Source: Clostridiales bacterium (GTDB taxonomy: Bacteria; Actinomycetota; Coriobacteriia; Anaerosomatales; SLCP01). From it: DNA of 64,000 nt. Where the stretch lies: assembly GCA_018333995.1 (NCBI GenBank), contig JAGXSG010000028.1:62001-126000 (forward strand), written 5' to 3'. The notes beneath the pieces are model-generated. The model had not been told where the DNA came from, made no database searches, and saw only the letters and a list, made by a program, of their open reading frames with translations. Numbering within the stretch: position 1 is the first letter of the stretch; every line of letters begins with the position of its first letter. A program made the position numbers and the translations under genes. Shown in pieces: positions 14,799-24,315 of this stretch.

Positions 14799-16019
14799 AT
14801 GTCGGACTCCGTGATCGCGCTCAGCGACGGCATCAACGCCCGAGTAGACGCGTTTGTTGAGCGTCGTGATGCGCTCAAGGACGCCGATCGTTACTTCTAT
14901 CTGCAGGCGACGACCGGACGCACCAATCATCGGGTGCGGATGGTGGACGGTCGCGAGATGGTCCAGCTCGCCTCGTACAGCTACCTCGGGCTGATCGGAC
15001 ATCCGCGTATTGAGGCCGCCGCCAGGGAGGCGATCGATACCTACGGCACGGGGGCTGGCGGTGTGCGCCTGCTGACAGGCACGACTGATCTTCACGAGCG
15101 GCTCGAAGCGCGCATCGCCCGGTTCTGCGCCCGTGAGGACGCGTGCGTCTACTCGAGCGGTTACGTAACAAACATTGCGATCATCACGGGACTCACCGGC
15201 CCCGGAGACCTCGTGCTGATGGACAAGCTCGATCACGCCAGCATCGTTGACGGATGCCTGCTCTCGGGTGCGAAGTGGCGCACCTATCGTCACAACGACA
15301 TGGCGCACCTTGAGAAGTTGCTTGCGGACTCCGCCGGCGAGTACAACACGGTTCTCGTCGTTGCGGATTCGGTCTTCTCGATGGACGGCGACATCATGGA
15401 CTTGCCTGCCACACGGGCGCTGTGTGATCGCTACGGTGCTCGCCTTATGGTTGATGAGGCCCACTCGATCGGATCACTCGGAGCTACCGGTCACGGTATC
15501 GAGGAACACTTCGGCATGGTGGGCTCGATCGACCTCAAGATGGGCACACTGTCCAAGTCGATCCCGAGTGTTGGAGGCTACCTTGCTGGCGCATCAGATC
15601 TGGTGGACTACCAGCGCCACATGTCTCGGCCTTTCATCTTCTCGGCGGCCCTTCCGCCTGCGCAAACCGCCGCCGCACTTGCAGCGTTCGACGTCATAGA
15701 GGATGAACCCGAGCGCGTTGCGCGACTTCATGACGTGACGCGTCGCTACAGCGTCGGCCTGAAAGCGCAAGGCTGGAACACGATGGATTCCGAGACGTGC
15801 GTGGTGCCGGTTTTGGTTGGCGATGAGGCGCAAACGATGGATCTGACCCGGATGCTTTTCGACAGAGGGGTGTTCGTGTGCCCCATCGTCCATCCGGCTG
15901 TCCCGCGCGGGATGGATCGCTTGCGTACGTGCTTGATGGCGACGCACACGGATGAGGACATCAGACATTCGCTCGACGCGTTTGCAGAGGCTGGCTCAGC
16001 ACTCGGTCTGATCGCGTGA
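14799..16019 (+). CDS. Alpha-oxoamine synthase (BioF/KBL/SPT family)
   Basis: A 406-residue PLP enzyme of fold type I. The Schiff-base lysine lies in GTLSKSIPSVGGY, the PLP-binding aspartate in MVDEAHSIGSLG, and the substrate loop in ASYSYLGLIGHPR. Family members condense an amino acid with an acyl-CoA, releasing CO2: 8-amino-7-oxononanoate synthase, 2-amino-3-ketobutyrate ligase or serine palmitoyltransferase. No biotin genes are adjacent, so the choice stays open. ATG 14799 has GAGAGGGGA at ideal distance; an upstream ATG at 14757 is possible but lacks a site. A palindromic operator precedes it. Confidence 0.88.
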   Translation: MSDSVIALSDGINARVDAFVERRDALKDADRYFYLQATTGRTNHRVRMVDGREMVQLASYSYLGLIGHPRIEAAAREAIDTYGTGAGGVRLLTGTTDLHERLEARIARFCAREDACVYSSGYVTNIAIITGLTGPGDLVLMDKLDHASIVDGCLLSGAKWRTYRHNDMAHLEKLLADSAGEYNTVLVVADSVFSMDGDIMDLPATRALCDRYGARLMVDEAHSIGSLGATGHGIEEHFGMVGSIDLKMGTLSKSIPSVGGYLAGASDLVDYQRHMSRPFIFSAALPPAQTAAALAAFDVIEDEPERVARLHDVTRRYSVGLKAQGWNTMDSETCVVPVLVGDEAQTMDLTRMLFDRGVFVCPIVHPAVPRGMDRLRTCLMATHTDEDIRHSLDAFAEAGSALGLIA

Positions 16020-16133
16020 CAATGCCGCGCAGCGCTCTTCGGTTGTCGTATACTGCGGGTCAGTACCACATCTTGTGCTCCGCGCGCGCCGTTCGCGGCG
16101 GAGTGTGACGGCTCGCGCGGAGAGGCGGGTGAT

Positions 16134-18293
16134 GTGACGAAGTCTGGGCCGCTTGACCGGCACGCGTCGGGAGCGCCTGTCACGGCTGCCTTGCTCGGCG
16201 TGGGGGTACTCGTAGCCGCTCACATCGCTGTTCCTTTCGACGTTGCGTACGGGTCTGCCTGGAGCCGGTTTGAGCTCGTGCTCTACACGATCGCACAGGC
16301 GCTTGCGGTCGTAGGCGCAGGGATCGCCGCTTTGCGCGTCGTGTCGGATCGACTGTTCTGGTCGCTGCTGACCCTTGCCTGCACGTTCGTGCTCGTATAC
16401 GACCTGCCGTGGACTTTCACCGTGTGGCAAGGGAACCCTCCGCCGACCGACGGCACAACCGCATCACTATTCCTCGTGATTCTTCCAGCAACGCTGTTTC
16501 TCATCCTGATTGCAACGATGACGCGGATGGACGAGCTTGCCTGGCCAGCGCGTCTGAAGTTCATCGTCGGCGGTCTGATCGTGCTCACCGCCGTATTTGT
16601 TGCTTACCTAGTGATGTTTGTCCGTCCGCTCTTCAGCGCGTGGGAGTCCGCCGAGGTCACGCACGTGCTGCGGTTGAGCTTGCACGGGAGTATCGGTGTG
16701 GGGATGCTCCTGGGCACGGCAGCGACTGTGATGTGGCTAAACGTATCCGCGTGGCGACCATGGGAGAAGCTGTTTGTCGCCGCGTTCACCGTCTACGGAT
16801 CTACACTCGCGCTTACGCCAATCTACAACGTAGTCGTTCGTCTCGCCCCGTCTCCGTACTCACAGCTTCACGAAACGCTGCTCATGGTCGGTCCGGGACT
16901 CGTGTTCGCGGCCGCGGTCGCCCGTCTGGGGGACGGCAGGGACCACGCGCCGCTCATTCGATACGGCCCAACAGGTTACGGGCGTGTGTGGATAGCCACG
17001 GTCTTCGCTTGCGGCGCGATTGCCGTAGCGGGGTTCTTGGCCCTGGCAGCGGTCCTTGCGCCCAGCGGATCCTTCGACGAGGCCCTCTATGCGTCTGCCG
17101 CCACCATCATGCTCGTCCTTCTCGGCGCATGGCTCATCATGTGCGGGTACGAAGTTGCCGGAATCATGCGGGCGGTCACCGTCGATCGCGTCTCCGGCGC
17201 GCACAGTGTCGCGCACTTTCACGAGACGCTCGCCCGCGAGCTCGATCTTTCTCACCGTCACGGCGCCCCTCTGAGTGTCCTCTTCGTTGACATAGATGGT
17301 TTTCACCGATACGTGGAGACAAGCGGTGCGGAGTGCGGAGAGCGCTTGTTACGGCAGGTCGCAGAAGCGATACGAGAGGTCATCGGTTCCCTGGACCGGG
17401 TTTGCCGCTTAGAAGACGATCTCTTCGCGTGCGTGTTTCCTGGCATCGAGCGAAGGGGAGGGCATCGAATCGCGGAGTCGATCAGGGCCGCTGTCCGCGA
17501 GGAGTCTGCGATGACGGTTTCTGTGGGCGTGGCGGTCTTCCCCGAGCATGGATTTGCGACCGCCGAGTTGGTCGATGCGTGCGCATCGGCGCTTCGATGG
17601 GCGAAGGTTCACGGAAAAGACAGGGTAGAGTTTTTCTCGGAAGATCAACGCAAGACCGTCGTGCCGTCGAGCGAGGCCGCTGTCCCCGAAGGTCACGCCC
17701 ACGTCGCTTCGGTCCGATCGCTTGCGGCGGCCGTGGACTCCCGCCATCTTGACACGCGCTACCACTCCCAAGGGGTCGCCGATCTCGCGGTGTTGGTCGC
17801 GAGAGATCTAGGGCTCGACGACGAGCGCGTGCGGCTGATTGAGCAAGCGGCGCTGATGCACGATATAGGAAAGATCGGACTGCCCGACGCGATACTCGGC
17901 AAGCCGGGTCGATTGACGGCCGAGGAGTATGCTCGCGTACAGGAGCACCCTGTTCTTGGTGAGCGGATTGTTGCCTCCACCGCTCTTGCGCATGTCGCGC
18001 CATGGATACGTTCCCACCACGAGAGGTGGGATGGCACGGGCTATCCCGACGGCTTGTCTGGAGGGGCGATTCCGCTGGAGTCGCGAATCATCTCGGCGTG
18101 TGACGCGTACGATGTCATAACCTCGCCGAGAGCGTATCGCGCGCGCCTCTCGGCGGATGCGGCGGTGCAAGAGATCGATTTGGGAATGGGCACCCAGTTC
18201 GATCCGGTCGTCGGCGAAGCCCTCATCGCGGTGGTCCGTCGAGCCGTACACCCTCCCGAGCCGCGTGGGCGTCATGCCTTTCCAGCGGCGTGA
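16134..18293 (+). CDS. Membrane protein with degenerate GGDEF and intact HD-GYP domain
   Basis: A 719-residue protein. About 350 N-terminal residues contain some eight to nine membrane helices. A diguanylate-cyclase-like domain follows, but its active-site loop reads RLEDDLF (from about 425) in place of RxGGDEF, so synthesis of c-di-GMP is unlikely. The C-terminal HD-GYP phosphodiesterase is intact, with HDIGKIG near residue 576, HHERWDGTGYPDGL and the DAYDVITSPRAYR helix. It should hydrolyse c-di-GMP in response to a membrane signal, the degenerate domain perhaps sensing GTP. GTG 16134 has GAGAGG upstream. Confidence 0.9.
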   Translation: MTKSGPLDRHASGAPVTAALLGVGVLVAAHIAVPFDVAYGSAWSRFELVLYTIAQALAVVGAGIAALRVVSDRLFWSLLTLACTFVLVYDLPWTFTVWQGNPPPTDGTTASLFLVILPATLFLILIATMTRMDELAWPARLKFIVGGLIVLTAVFVAYLVMFVRPLFSAWESAEVTHVLRLSLHGSIGVGMLLGTAATVMWLNVSAWRPWEKLFVAAFTVYGSTLALTPIYNVVVRLAPSPYSQLHETLLMVGPGLVFAAAVARLGDGRDHAPLIRYGPTGYGRVWIATVFACGAIAVAGFLALAAVLAPSGSFDEALYASAATIMLVLLGAWLIMCGYEVAGIMRAVTVDRVSGAHSVAHFHETLARELDLSHRHGAPLSVLFVDIDGFHRYVETSGAECGERLLRQVAEAIREVIGSLDRVCRLEDDLFACVFPGIERRGGHRIAESIRAAVREESAMTVSVGVAVFPEHGFATAELVDACASALRWAKVHGKDRVEFFSEDQRKTVVPSSEAAVPEGHAHVASVRSLAAAVDSRHLDTRYHSQGVADLAVLVARDLGLDDERVRLIEQAALMHDIGKIGLPDAILGKPGRLTAEEYARVQEHPVLGERIVASTALAHVAPWIRSHHERWDGTGYPDGLSGGAIPLESRIISACDAYDVITSPRAYRARLSADAAVQEIDLGMGTQFDPVVGEALIAVVRRAVHPPEPRGRHAFPAA

Positions 18294-18324
18294 TCCGGGC
18301 GGCGCGCTGCTTCTCCACCTCGCC

Positions 18325-18341
18325 GCGAGAATCACTCTCGC
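18325..18341. terminator. Short convergent terminator hairpin
   Basis: GCGAGA-ATCAC-TCTCGC is a perfect 6-bp stem between the converging HD-GYP gene and korB, ending one base before the korB stop codon begins. Confidence 0.4.
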
Positions 18342-19226
18342 TTACCGCAACGTGTCGATGACAGCAGCGATGTCGCGTGGTCTTTCGGCACGCTTCCATG
18401 CGGATGTACTCGCGGCGGGCACTCCAGCGTTGTAGCTCGGCACATCCGCGTCGAAGTAAAAGATGCCGATCGGTATTTGGCACTCGTCGGGCGCGCACGT
18501 CATCTCGTCGAACGCAGACATCGCAAGCGTGAGAGCGGCGACGCGATCAGAGGCGTCGTGGCCGCTCTCTTCGAGCTTGTAAACACGCTCCCGGAACCAG
18601 CTGAAGGTGTTCAGCTTGTTCCACGTCACGCATGGCTGAAACACGTCGACGAGGGCGAAGCCGGGGTAGCTGAGTGCTTTGCGGTAGAGCTCTGTGAGGT
18701 GAGGAATGTCACCTGCAAACCCGCGGGCCACGAACGGCGCGCCCTGCGAGAGCGCGAGTCCTATCGGGTTCGCGGGTTGTTCGAGAACGCCCGAGGGAGT
18801 GGAGACGGTCTTGATCAGGTGTTCGGTAGTTGGGGACGCCTGCCCGGTCGTGAGGCCGTACACTTGGTTGTTGTGAGCGATGCAGGTCAGGTCTACGTTG
18901 CGCCGCAGAGCGTGCGCGAAGTGCCCCATCCCGAGCCCGTACCCATCTCCGTCACCCATCTCGACGATGACCTTGAGATCCGGTCGAACAAGCGAGAGCG
19001 CAGAGGCGACCGGCAGTGCTCGTCCGTGCAGCGCGTGGAAGCCAGCTGTCACGGTGAAATCGGCGCCATTGCCGTGGCACCCGATCCCCCACACAATCGA
19101 GTAGTCGGTGAAGTCCATCTCAAGTTGAGCGAGAGCTCGCTTGAGCGCCTCCCACATGCCGTAGTTGCCACAACCCGGGCACCACGTAGGTTTGTTGGGC
19201 GACGCGTACTCCTTGACCTCAGGCAT
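18342..19226 (-). CDS. korB: 2-oxoacid:ferredoxin oxidoreductase beta subunit
   Basis: A 294-residue thiamine-diphosphate subunit. CPGC at residues 16-19 plus later cysteines ligate a [4Fe-4S] cluster; GDGDGYGLGMGHFAH is the TPP/Mg motif, with the N-N pair in AHNNQVYGLTTGQ. It works with the alpha subunit to oxidise a 2-oxoacid to acyl-CoA and CO2 while reducing ferredoxin, or in reverse. The length and the two-subunit arrangement (gamma fused to alpha) fit 2-oxoglutarate-type KorAB. ATG overlaps the korA stop by ATGA, so translation is coupled. Pyruvate or branched-chain substrates are not excluded. Confidence 0.92.
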   Translation of the reverse strand: MPEVKEYASPNKPTWCPGCGNYGMWEALKRALAQLEMDFTDYSIVWGIGCHGNGADFTVTAGFHALHGRALPVASALSLVRPDLKVIVEMGDGDGYGLGMGHFAHALRRNVDLTCIAHNNQVYGLTTGQASPTTEHLIKTVSTPSGVLEQPANPIGLALSQGAPFVARGFAGDIPHLTELYRKALSYPGFALVDVFQPCVTWNKLNTFSWFRERVYKLEESGHDASDRVAALTLAMSAFDEMTCAPDECQIPIGIFYFDADVPSYNAGVPAASTSAWKRAERPRDIAAVIDTLR

Positions 19227-20980
19227 CAGCCAAGCACCTCCTTTACGAACGCGACGATTTGTTCGGGCGAGAACGGTCGTCCGTCGTATCTGCGGAGCGT
19301 GTGATCGACATCGGTAAGGCAGTGCTCGCGAACGAGACTCTGAAGCTGACCCGTGTAGTTGCCTTCTACGATCGCGCTGCGCTTCGCCTTGCCGAGAAAG
19401 GCCGAGACCTCATCGGCAGGAAACGGCCAGACGGTGACGACTTGCATGAGATTCACGGTTACGCCTTCACGCTCAAGCCACCGCATCGCTTCTCGAACCG
19501 GCATTTTTGTCGTGCCGAAGACGAGCACCGAGAGGTCCGCGTCTTCGGGGCCGAAGGTGGCTGGAGGCGGGACGAGCGTGCGTGCTAGAGCAAGTTTGCG
19601 CATACGTTTTTCGTTTTGAGCGATCCGGTTCTCAGGGATCTCTCCGGCGGCACCGTAGCCAGACTCATCGTGCTCGTAGGAGTTGACGATCTGCTCAGCG
19701 CCACGCACCCCCGGCAGCGCACGGGGGGAGACTCCCGACGGGGTAACGCGGTATCGCAGGTAATCGCTTACCTCCCCCTCACAGATGAGCTCGCCGCGGT
19801 CGATTGCGACGTTCGATGCATCGAAGGGCGCTGTTGAGCGCCGGTTGTCCGACAGGTATGTGTCGCCAAGGATGATGACGGGAGTTTGCAGGATGTCGGC
19901 GAGATTGAAGGCGTGCCAGGTGAGGGTGAACGCGTCGTCATGGTCGCCGGGAGCGAGCACGACGCGAGGGAATTCGCCTTGCGAAGCGTGGATGGCGAAT
20001 CGCAGGTCGCTTTGCTCGGTCCACGTGGGCATCCCGGTCGCGGGTCCGGGCCGGGTGAAGAGCCCGACAACGACCGCTGATTCGCTCACGCCCGCCAGAC
20101 CGAACGCCTCGACCATGAGGGAAAATCCGCCGCCGGAAGTGGCGCACATGGCGCGCGCTCCGCCAAAGGCGGCCCCGACGACCATGTTCATCGCTGCGAT
20201 CTCGTCTTCCGTGTGCTTGACGATGACTCCGTCGCGCTCTCCATGGTGTGCCATGAAGTGAAGAAGACTGGACGCGGGTGTCATCGGATACGCGCAGTAC
20301 ATACCTATTCCAGCGGCGAGCGCGGCAAGACCAACTGACTCGTTGCCATCGACAAGGATGCGTTCGTCGTTACGCTCACGCGGCGCGAGAGCGAACGGGA
20401 AAGCGCACTCGTTTTTCGCGGCGTACACGTAGCCCGCTGTCGCGCACGCGACGTTTTGCTCGGCGATCTCAGGTTCCTTGTGGGCGAACTGCCGCCTAAT
20501 TGAGTCGGTAAGGTGTTCGAGCGGAAATCCGACGTAGCCGAGCACAGCGCCGAGCGCCGCTGTGTTGCGCATGATCTTCTTGCCGCCAGACTCTCGCACG
20601 ATGTCGTCGAGCGGCACGGGGACGACACACACAAGCTCGGGGATATCGGCGATCGTCTCTATGTCTACCGCGCCAGGGTCGAAGATAATTGCGGCGCCCT
20701 CGGTCAGCTCGCCAAGGTGCAGCTCGATACTCTGCCTGTCGAGGGCGACGAGCACGTCGACTGGCTCGACGTGACTGTGAATCTCCTCGGCCGAAACGCG
20801 AAGATGATAGCTGTTGTGTCCGCCTTTGATGAGTGACGGATACTCAGTCAGATCGAAGGTCTCATATCCTGCCCTCACGAAGAGGCGGGCGAGTGTCTGG
20901 CCGGCCGCCTTAATTCCGAAGCCCGCCGGCCCTCCGATCTTGATACGGACTTCAGGAGTATCGGGCGCGTGGTCTGACAT
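19226..20980 (-). CDS. korA: 2-oxoacid:ferredoxin oxidoreductase, fused gamma-alpha subunit
   Basis: A 584-residue protein with an N-terminal gamma domain (about 1-190, starting IKIGGPAGFGIKAAGQ and including the SLIKGGHNSY segment) and a C-terminal alpha domain with YPMTPASSLLHFMA and TSGGGFSLMVEAFGLAG. The start at 20980 has AGGAAGG six bases upstream; a longer frame to 21073 lacks support. With korB it forms the ferredoxin-reducing complex. No ferredoxin-like delta subunit is encoded here, so a free ferredoxin such as the one at 54081 would be the acceptor. The 205 bases before coaBC carry divergent promoters but no gene. Confidence 0.92.
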   Translation of the reverse strand: MSDHAPDTPEVRIKIGGPAGFGIKAAGQTLARLFVRAGYETFDLTEYPSLIKGGHNSYHLRVSAEEIHSHVEPVDVLVALDRQSIELHLGELTEGAAIIFDPGAVDIETIADIPELVCVVPVPLDDIVRESGGKKIMRNTAALGAVLGYVGFPLEHLTDSIRRQFAHKEPEIAEQNVACATAGYVYAAKNECAFPFALAPRERNDERILVDGNESVGLAALAAGIGMYCAYPMTPASSLLHFMAHHGERDGVIVKHTEDEIAAMNMVVGAAFGGARAMCATSGGGFSLMVEAFGLAGVSESAVVVGLFTRPGPATGMPTWTEQSDLRFAIHASQGEFPRVVLAPGDHDDAFTLTWHAFNLADILQTPVIILGDTYLSDNRRSTAPFDASNVAIDRGELICEGEVSDYLRYRVTPSGVSPRALPGVRGAEQIVNSYEHDESGYGAAGEIPENRIAQNEKRMRKLALARTLVPPPATFGPEDADLSVLVFGTTKMPVREAMRWLEREGVTVNLMQVVTVWPFPADEVSAFLGKAKRSAIVEGNYTGQLQSLVREHCLTDVDHTLRRYDGRPFSPEQIVAFVKEVLG

Positions 20981-21185
20981 GTCGTACCTTCCTGCCGGGC
21001 GCGGGCTGGTGGACGCCGGACGTGGCTCGATGTGCGATGCGGCGCTACGCCGGACGGATACAGTGTGGTTCATTCCCGTTCGTCGAGGGATGACGCCGCG
21101 TGCGATAATCGGCGGGAAAAGTGGTCGCGCTCATCGGGCCGGCGCATGGCGGCACACGCGCCCACTTGGGACAGAGAGGGATTCG

Positions 21186-22430
21186 ATGACAGAGCCACGC
21201 GTCACGGTTGTGCTCGGCGTGACGGGATGCATAGCGGCATACAAGGCGTGCGAGATCGTTCGCGCGCTCACGAGTTCCGGTGTGCGCGTGAAGGCCGTGA
21301 TGACTGAGGCCGCCGCTAAGTTCCTCGGCCCGCTCACGCTGCGCACGCTAACTGGCGAGCCGGTCACGACCTCGCTATGGGACGAGCCGACCGCGGGTCG
21401 CGTCTTTCACGTCTCGCTTGCCGAGGAAGCCGGAGTCTTCGTCATCGCTCCTTGCACGGCGAACGTTATCGCGAAGCTCGCGCATGGGATCGCCGACGAC
21501 ATGCTCACGACAACCGCTCTTGCCACTGAAGCGCCGCTGGTGATCGCGCCCGCCATGAACACGCACATGTGGCGTGACGAGGCCACGCGCGCAAATCTCG
21601 CGGTGCTTCGCGAGCGGGGGGCCGTCATAGTGGCGCCGTCCGCGGGAGAGCTTGCGTGCGGAGACGTTGGAGAGGGGCGTCTTGCGGCGGTGAGCGACAT
21701 CACCGATGCGATACTTGCCGAGGTGGTCCGCGTCCGTGACCTCGACGGGGTGCGGCTCCTCGTGACCGCCGGGCCAACGTACGAGCCGATCGACGCGGTG
21801 CGATTTATCGGTAACCGTTCGTCTGGCAAGACTGGATACCACATCGCTGAGGAGGCTTCGCGCAGGGGGGGCGAAGTCACACTGGTTTCTGGCCCCACCT
21901 CACTGCCGGACCCCTTTGGTGTGCGCACGGTGCGCGTCGAGACGGCCGCCGAGATGTACGAGGAGGCGATGGCGGCGTTCGCGGTAGCCGACGCCGTGAT
22001 CGCGACTGCCGCTGTGGCCGACGCGCGGCCTGTTCACGTTGCGAGCGGCAAGCTCAAGAAGCACGAGGTGGCAGGGTCTCTCGAGCTTGAGAGGACTGTC
22101 GACATTCTCGCCGCGATGGGTGAATCGAAAGGTGAGCGTGTACTCGTTGGGTTTGCCGCCGAGTCCGGCGACCTTATCGGTTCTGCGCGTGACAAGCTCG
22201 TCCGCAAACGGCTCGATCTCGTGGTAGCCAATGACATCACGCTTGAAGGACTCGGGTTTGCTTCGGAGCGCAACACGGTTACGCTCGTTTCGGCGGAAGG
22301 TGTCGAGGAGGTTCCAGAGATGGCCAAGCGTTTGCTCGCGAAGGTTATCTGTGATCGGCTAAGCGCGCTGGTGGCGGGCGGGCGCGCGACACGCTCGTCA
22401 CGCGCGCAACAGGAAGGAGCGACCTCATGA
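21186..22430 (+). CDS. coaBC: Bifunctional CoaBC (phosphopantothenoylcysteine synthetase/decarboxylase)
   Basis: A 414-residue enzyme for two steps of coenzyme A synthesis. The N-terminal flavin-dependent decarboxylase has GVTGCIAAYKA, VIAPCTANVIAKLAHGIADD and PAMNTHMW with the catalytic His/Asn region. The C-terminal synthetase begins near LLVTAGPTYEPIDAVRFIGNRSSGK and contains KKHEVAGSLELERTVDIL. ATG 21186 has GAGAGGG upstream. It overlaps the DUF190 gene by 4 bp. Full length and motif-complete. Confidence 0.95.
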   Translation: MTEPRVTVVLGVTGCIAAYKACEIVRALTSSGVRVKAVMTEAAAKFLGPLTLRTLTGEPVTTSLWDEPTAGRVFHVSLAEEAGVFVIAPCTANVIAKLAHGIADDMLTTTALATEAPLVIAPAMNTHMWRDEATRANLAVLRERGAVIVAPSAGELACGDVGEGRLAAVSDITDAILAEVVRVRDLDGVRLLVTAGPTYEPIDAVRFIGNRSSGKTGYHIAEEASRRGGEVTLVSGPTSLPDPFGVRTVRVETAAEMYEEAMAAFAVADAVIATAAVADARPVHVASGKLKKHEVAGSLELERTVDILAAMGESKGERVLVGFAAESGDLIGSARDKLVRKRLDLVVANDITLEGLGFASERNTVTLVSAEGVEEVPEMAKRLLAKVICDRLSALVAGGRATRSSRAQQEGATS

Positions 22431-22783
22431 CGCTGACAGGCACCGCGAAACGGCTCGCGGTCTATATCGGTGAAGCTGACCGGTACGATGACAAGCCGCT
22501 GTACGAGGCGTTGATGGAGTCGGCGCGGGTGGCAGGGTGCGCCGGCGCGACGGTCTTGCGCGGCATGATGGGATTTGGCGCGACGAGCCGCGAGCACGCC
22601 AAGCACGGCATGCGTATGTCCGTTGACCTCCCCGTGGTAGTGCAAGTGATAGATGTCCCCGACAGGATCACCGCGCTCGCCGAGGTGTACGCCGCGATGA
22701 TCGGTGACGGACTCATCACTGTAGAAGATGTCAATGTGCTGCTTTACCAGGGAGGCATCACAGGAGGTCCACACACGGCATAG
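22427..22783 (+). CDS. DUF190 PII-like protein
   Basis: A 118-residue DUF190 protein, a family with a PII-like ferredoxin fold. The segment ATVLRGMMGFGATS and the following strand VDLPVVVQVIDVPDRI are characteristic. DUF190 genes often sit by fluoride channels (crcB) or other transport genes, but no channel is adjacent here; it is translationally coupled to coaBC. Small-nucleotide binding is likely for the fold; the target is unknown. Confidence 0.85.
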   Translation: MTLTGTAKRLAVYIGEADRYDDKPLYEALMESARVAGCAGATVLRGMMGFGATSREHAKHGMRMSVDLPVVVQVIDVPDRITALAEVYAAMIGDGLITVEDVNVLLYQGGITGGPHTA

Positions 22784-22839
22784 TCCATGCTGGTATAGTT
22801 ACGTGTCGTATGTGTCATCCGTCGAGATAGGAGTGTGCG

Positions 22840-23262
22840 GTGGGTTCGAACAAGAGTAAGACAAACGGGTCCGGACAGTCACAACCTGTGGAGGCCGCTC
22901 CTGCCAAGAAGAAGATTCCGATGGTTCCAGCGACGATCGCCTTCGTGGTTGTGATCATTGCTATCGTGTTCATAGCTAGCACTAATGCGGGCACCGTTCG
23001 CATTGTCGACGGGAAGATCTCCCGGACGATGGCGACGGTCGACGAGTGCGCTGAGTTCACGGCGCCTCTGGTGGTTCCAGAAGGGCAAACGATAGAACAG
23101 GTTGCCGAAACCATCTTCGACTCGCTTTCTCAGACGACAGGCGTAGGCCTCGTGACTATCTACGTCGATGATCCGCGGGTCGATATCAACTACTGTCAGT
23201 CGTACTCGAATGAGCCAGCACTCTCTGAGATACTTGCGACAGCGGGTTACCTCGGCGAGTGA
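22840..23262 (+). CDS. Membrane-anchored protein of unknown function
   Basis: A 140-residue protein. A 28-residue lysine- and serine-rich N-terminus precedes one membrane helix (about 29-48, VPATIAFVVVIIAIVFIAST), then an exported domain of about 90 residues with two cysteines (DECAEF and NYCQSY) that could form a disulfide. I do not recognise the family. GTG 22840 follows a short purine-rich stretch, and a -10-like TATAGT lies at 22794-22799, so it may have its own promoter. It converges on the lipid kinase gene. Confidence 0.65.
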   Translation: MGSNKSKTNGSGQSQPVEAAPAKKKIPMVPATIAFVVVIIAIVFIASTNAGTVRIVDGKISRTMATVDECAEFTAPLVVPEGQTIEQVAETIFDSLSQTTGVGLVTIYVDDPRVDINYCQSYSNEPALSEILATAGYLGE

Positions 23263-23303
23263 TCTTGTTCAGCCACCACGCGGTGATGCCGGTTTGATCT
23301 TGA

Positions 23304-24191
23304 TCACGGCACGATCATTCGTGTGGCACGTGGAAGTGCTCGTACCGTTAGCGGAGTTGAAGCACTGACGGCTTCGCCGTCGTACTGAATCTTCAGGGCT
23401 GGTTTTGCGACGAGCCGCACCGTGCTCGCGGTGTGAACCTCGAGTCCGGCGGAGCGGTCGGGGTTGTCGATGAAGCGGTCGAGAAACGCTCCCCAGACCG
23501 CAGGAATCAGCTCGGGCACGCTGCGTGTTCGCAGCACGACGACTTCGAACAAGCCGTCACTCGGGTCACTCGAACGAGTAAGCGCGAGGTCAAACTGTAC
23601 TTTGACGACATTCATCACGAGGACAGCCATGCCCTCGCTCTCAACGGTTCGCCCGTCAAGGTCGAGCGTGAAGTGCGAGATCGTCGGGGCGAAGTGCTGC
23701 AAGGCGCCAACGAGATACGCGAGGGGGCCGAGAGTTGGTTTGTAGCGCTCGGCTGTCGCCATTACCTCGGCGTCGTAGCCGGCCCCGGCGGCGACGATGA
23801 AACCGGTTGGAGTGCTTCCGTCTTCGTAGGTGATCTCTCCCAGATCGATCTCGGTCGTCGAGCCCTCCACGGTGACACGGGCGAGTTCGAGGGGATCAGA
23901 CGGGATCTCGAGATTCAAGGCCAAGAGGTTCGCGGTTCCAGCCGGATAAGCGAGGACTGGTATGCCTGTGCGGGCAAGGCGATAACAGACGGCGGAGACG
24001 GTGCCATCGCCTCCAGCGGCGACGACGCGGTCGAACGCGTCAGCGTCCCTGAGCAGGTGTGCGAGGTCCGCCCCCAAGCCCAGGAAGCGCATGGTTACTT
24101 CCACGTCTGCGCGCCCGAGGGCTCGCACATAGTCGTACAAGCCGGCGTCACCTTGGCCGGACCTGAGGTTAACGACCATGAGTACTCTCAC
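23304..24191 (-). CDS. Diacylglycerol/sphingosine kinase-family lipid kinase
   Basis: A 295-residue lipid kinase of the DagK/YegS family. The phosphate-binding loop is VVAAGGDGTVSAV near residue 60, and the PAGTANLLALNL segment replaces the usual GTGNDFAR box, as in BmrU/YegS-like members. The C-terminal beta-sandwich domain includes the LKIQYDGEAV stretch. It should phosphorylate diacylglycerol or a related lipid alcohol. A second member of this family lies at 55061. The lipid substrate is not evident. Confidence 0.88.
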   Translation of the reverse strand: MRVLMVVNLRSGQGDAGLYDYVRALGRADVEVTMRFLGLGADLAHLLRDADAFDRVVAAGGDGTVSAVCYRLARTGIPVLAYPAGTANLLALNLEIPSDPLELARVTVEGSTTEIDLGEITYEDGSTPTGFIVAAGAGYDAEVMATAERYKPTLGPLAYLVGALQHFAPTISHFTLDLDGRTVESEGMAVLVMNVVKVQFDLALTRSSDPSDGLFEVVVLRTRSVPELIPAVWGAFLDRFIDNPDRSAGLEVHTASTVRLVAKPALKIQYDGEAVSASTPLTVRALPRATRMIVP

Positions 24192-24315
24192 GGGATCGTC
24201 CTCCGAGTTGTCGAGTGCGCGTGGTGTGTTTGCCAGCGCTCTGGCCTTACATGCTATATCGTGTCGTGTCAGACCTGTGATTTATCGTTGGATGTACCCG
24301 AAACGGAGGTGAGGC

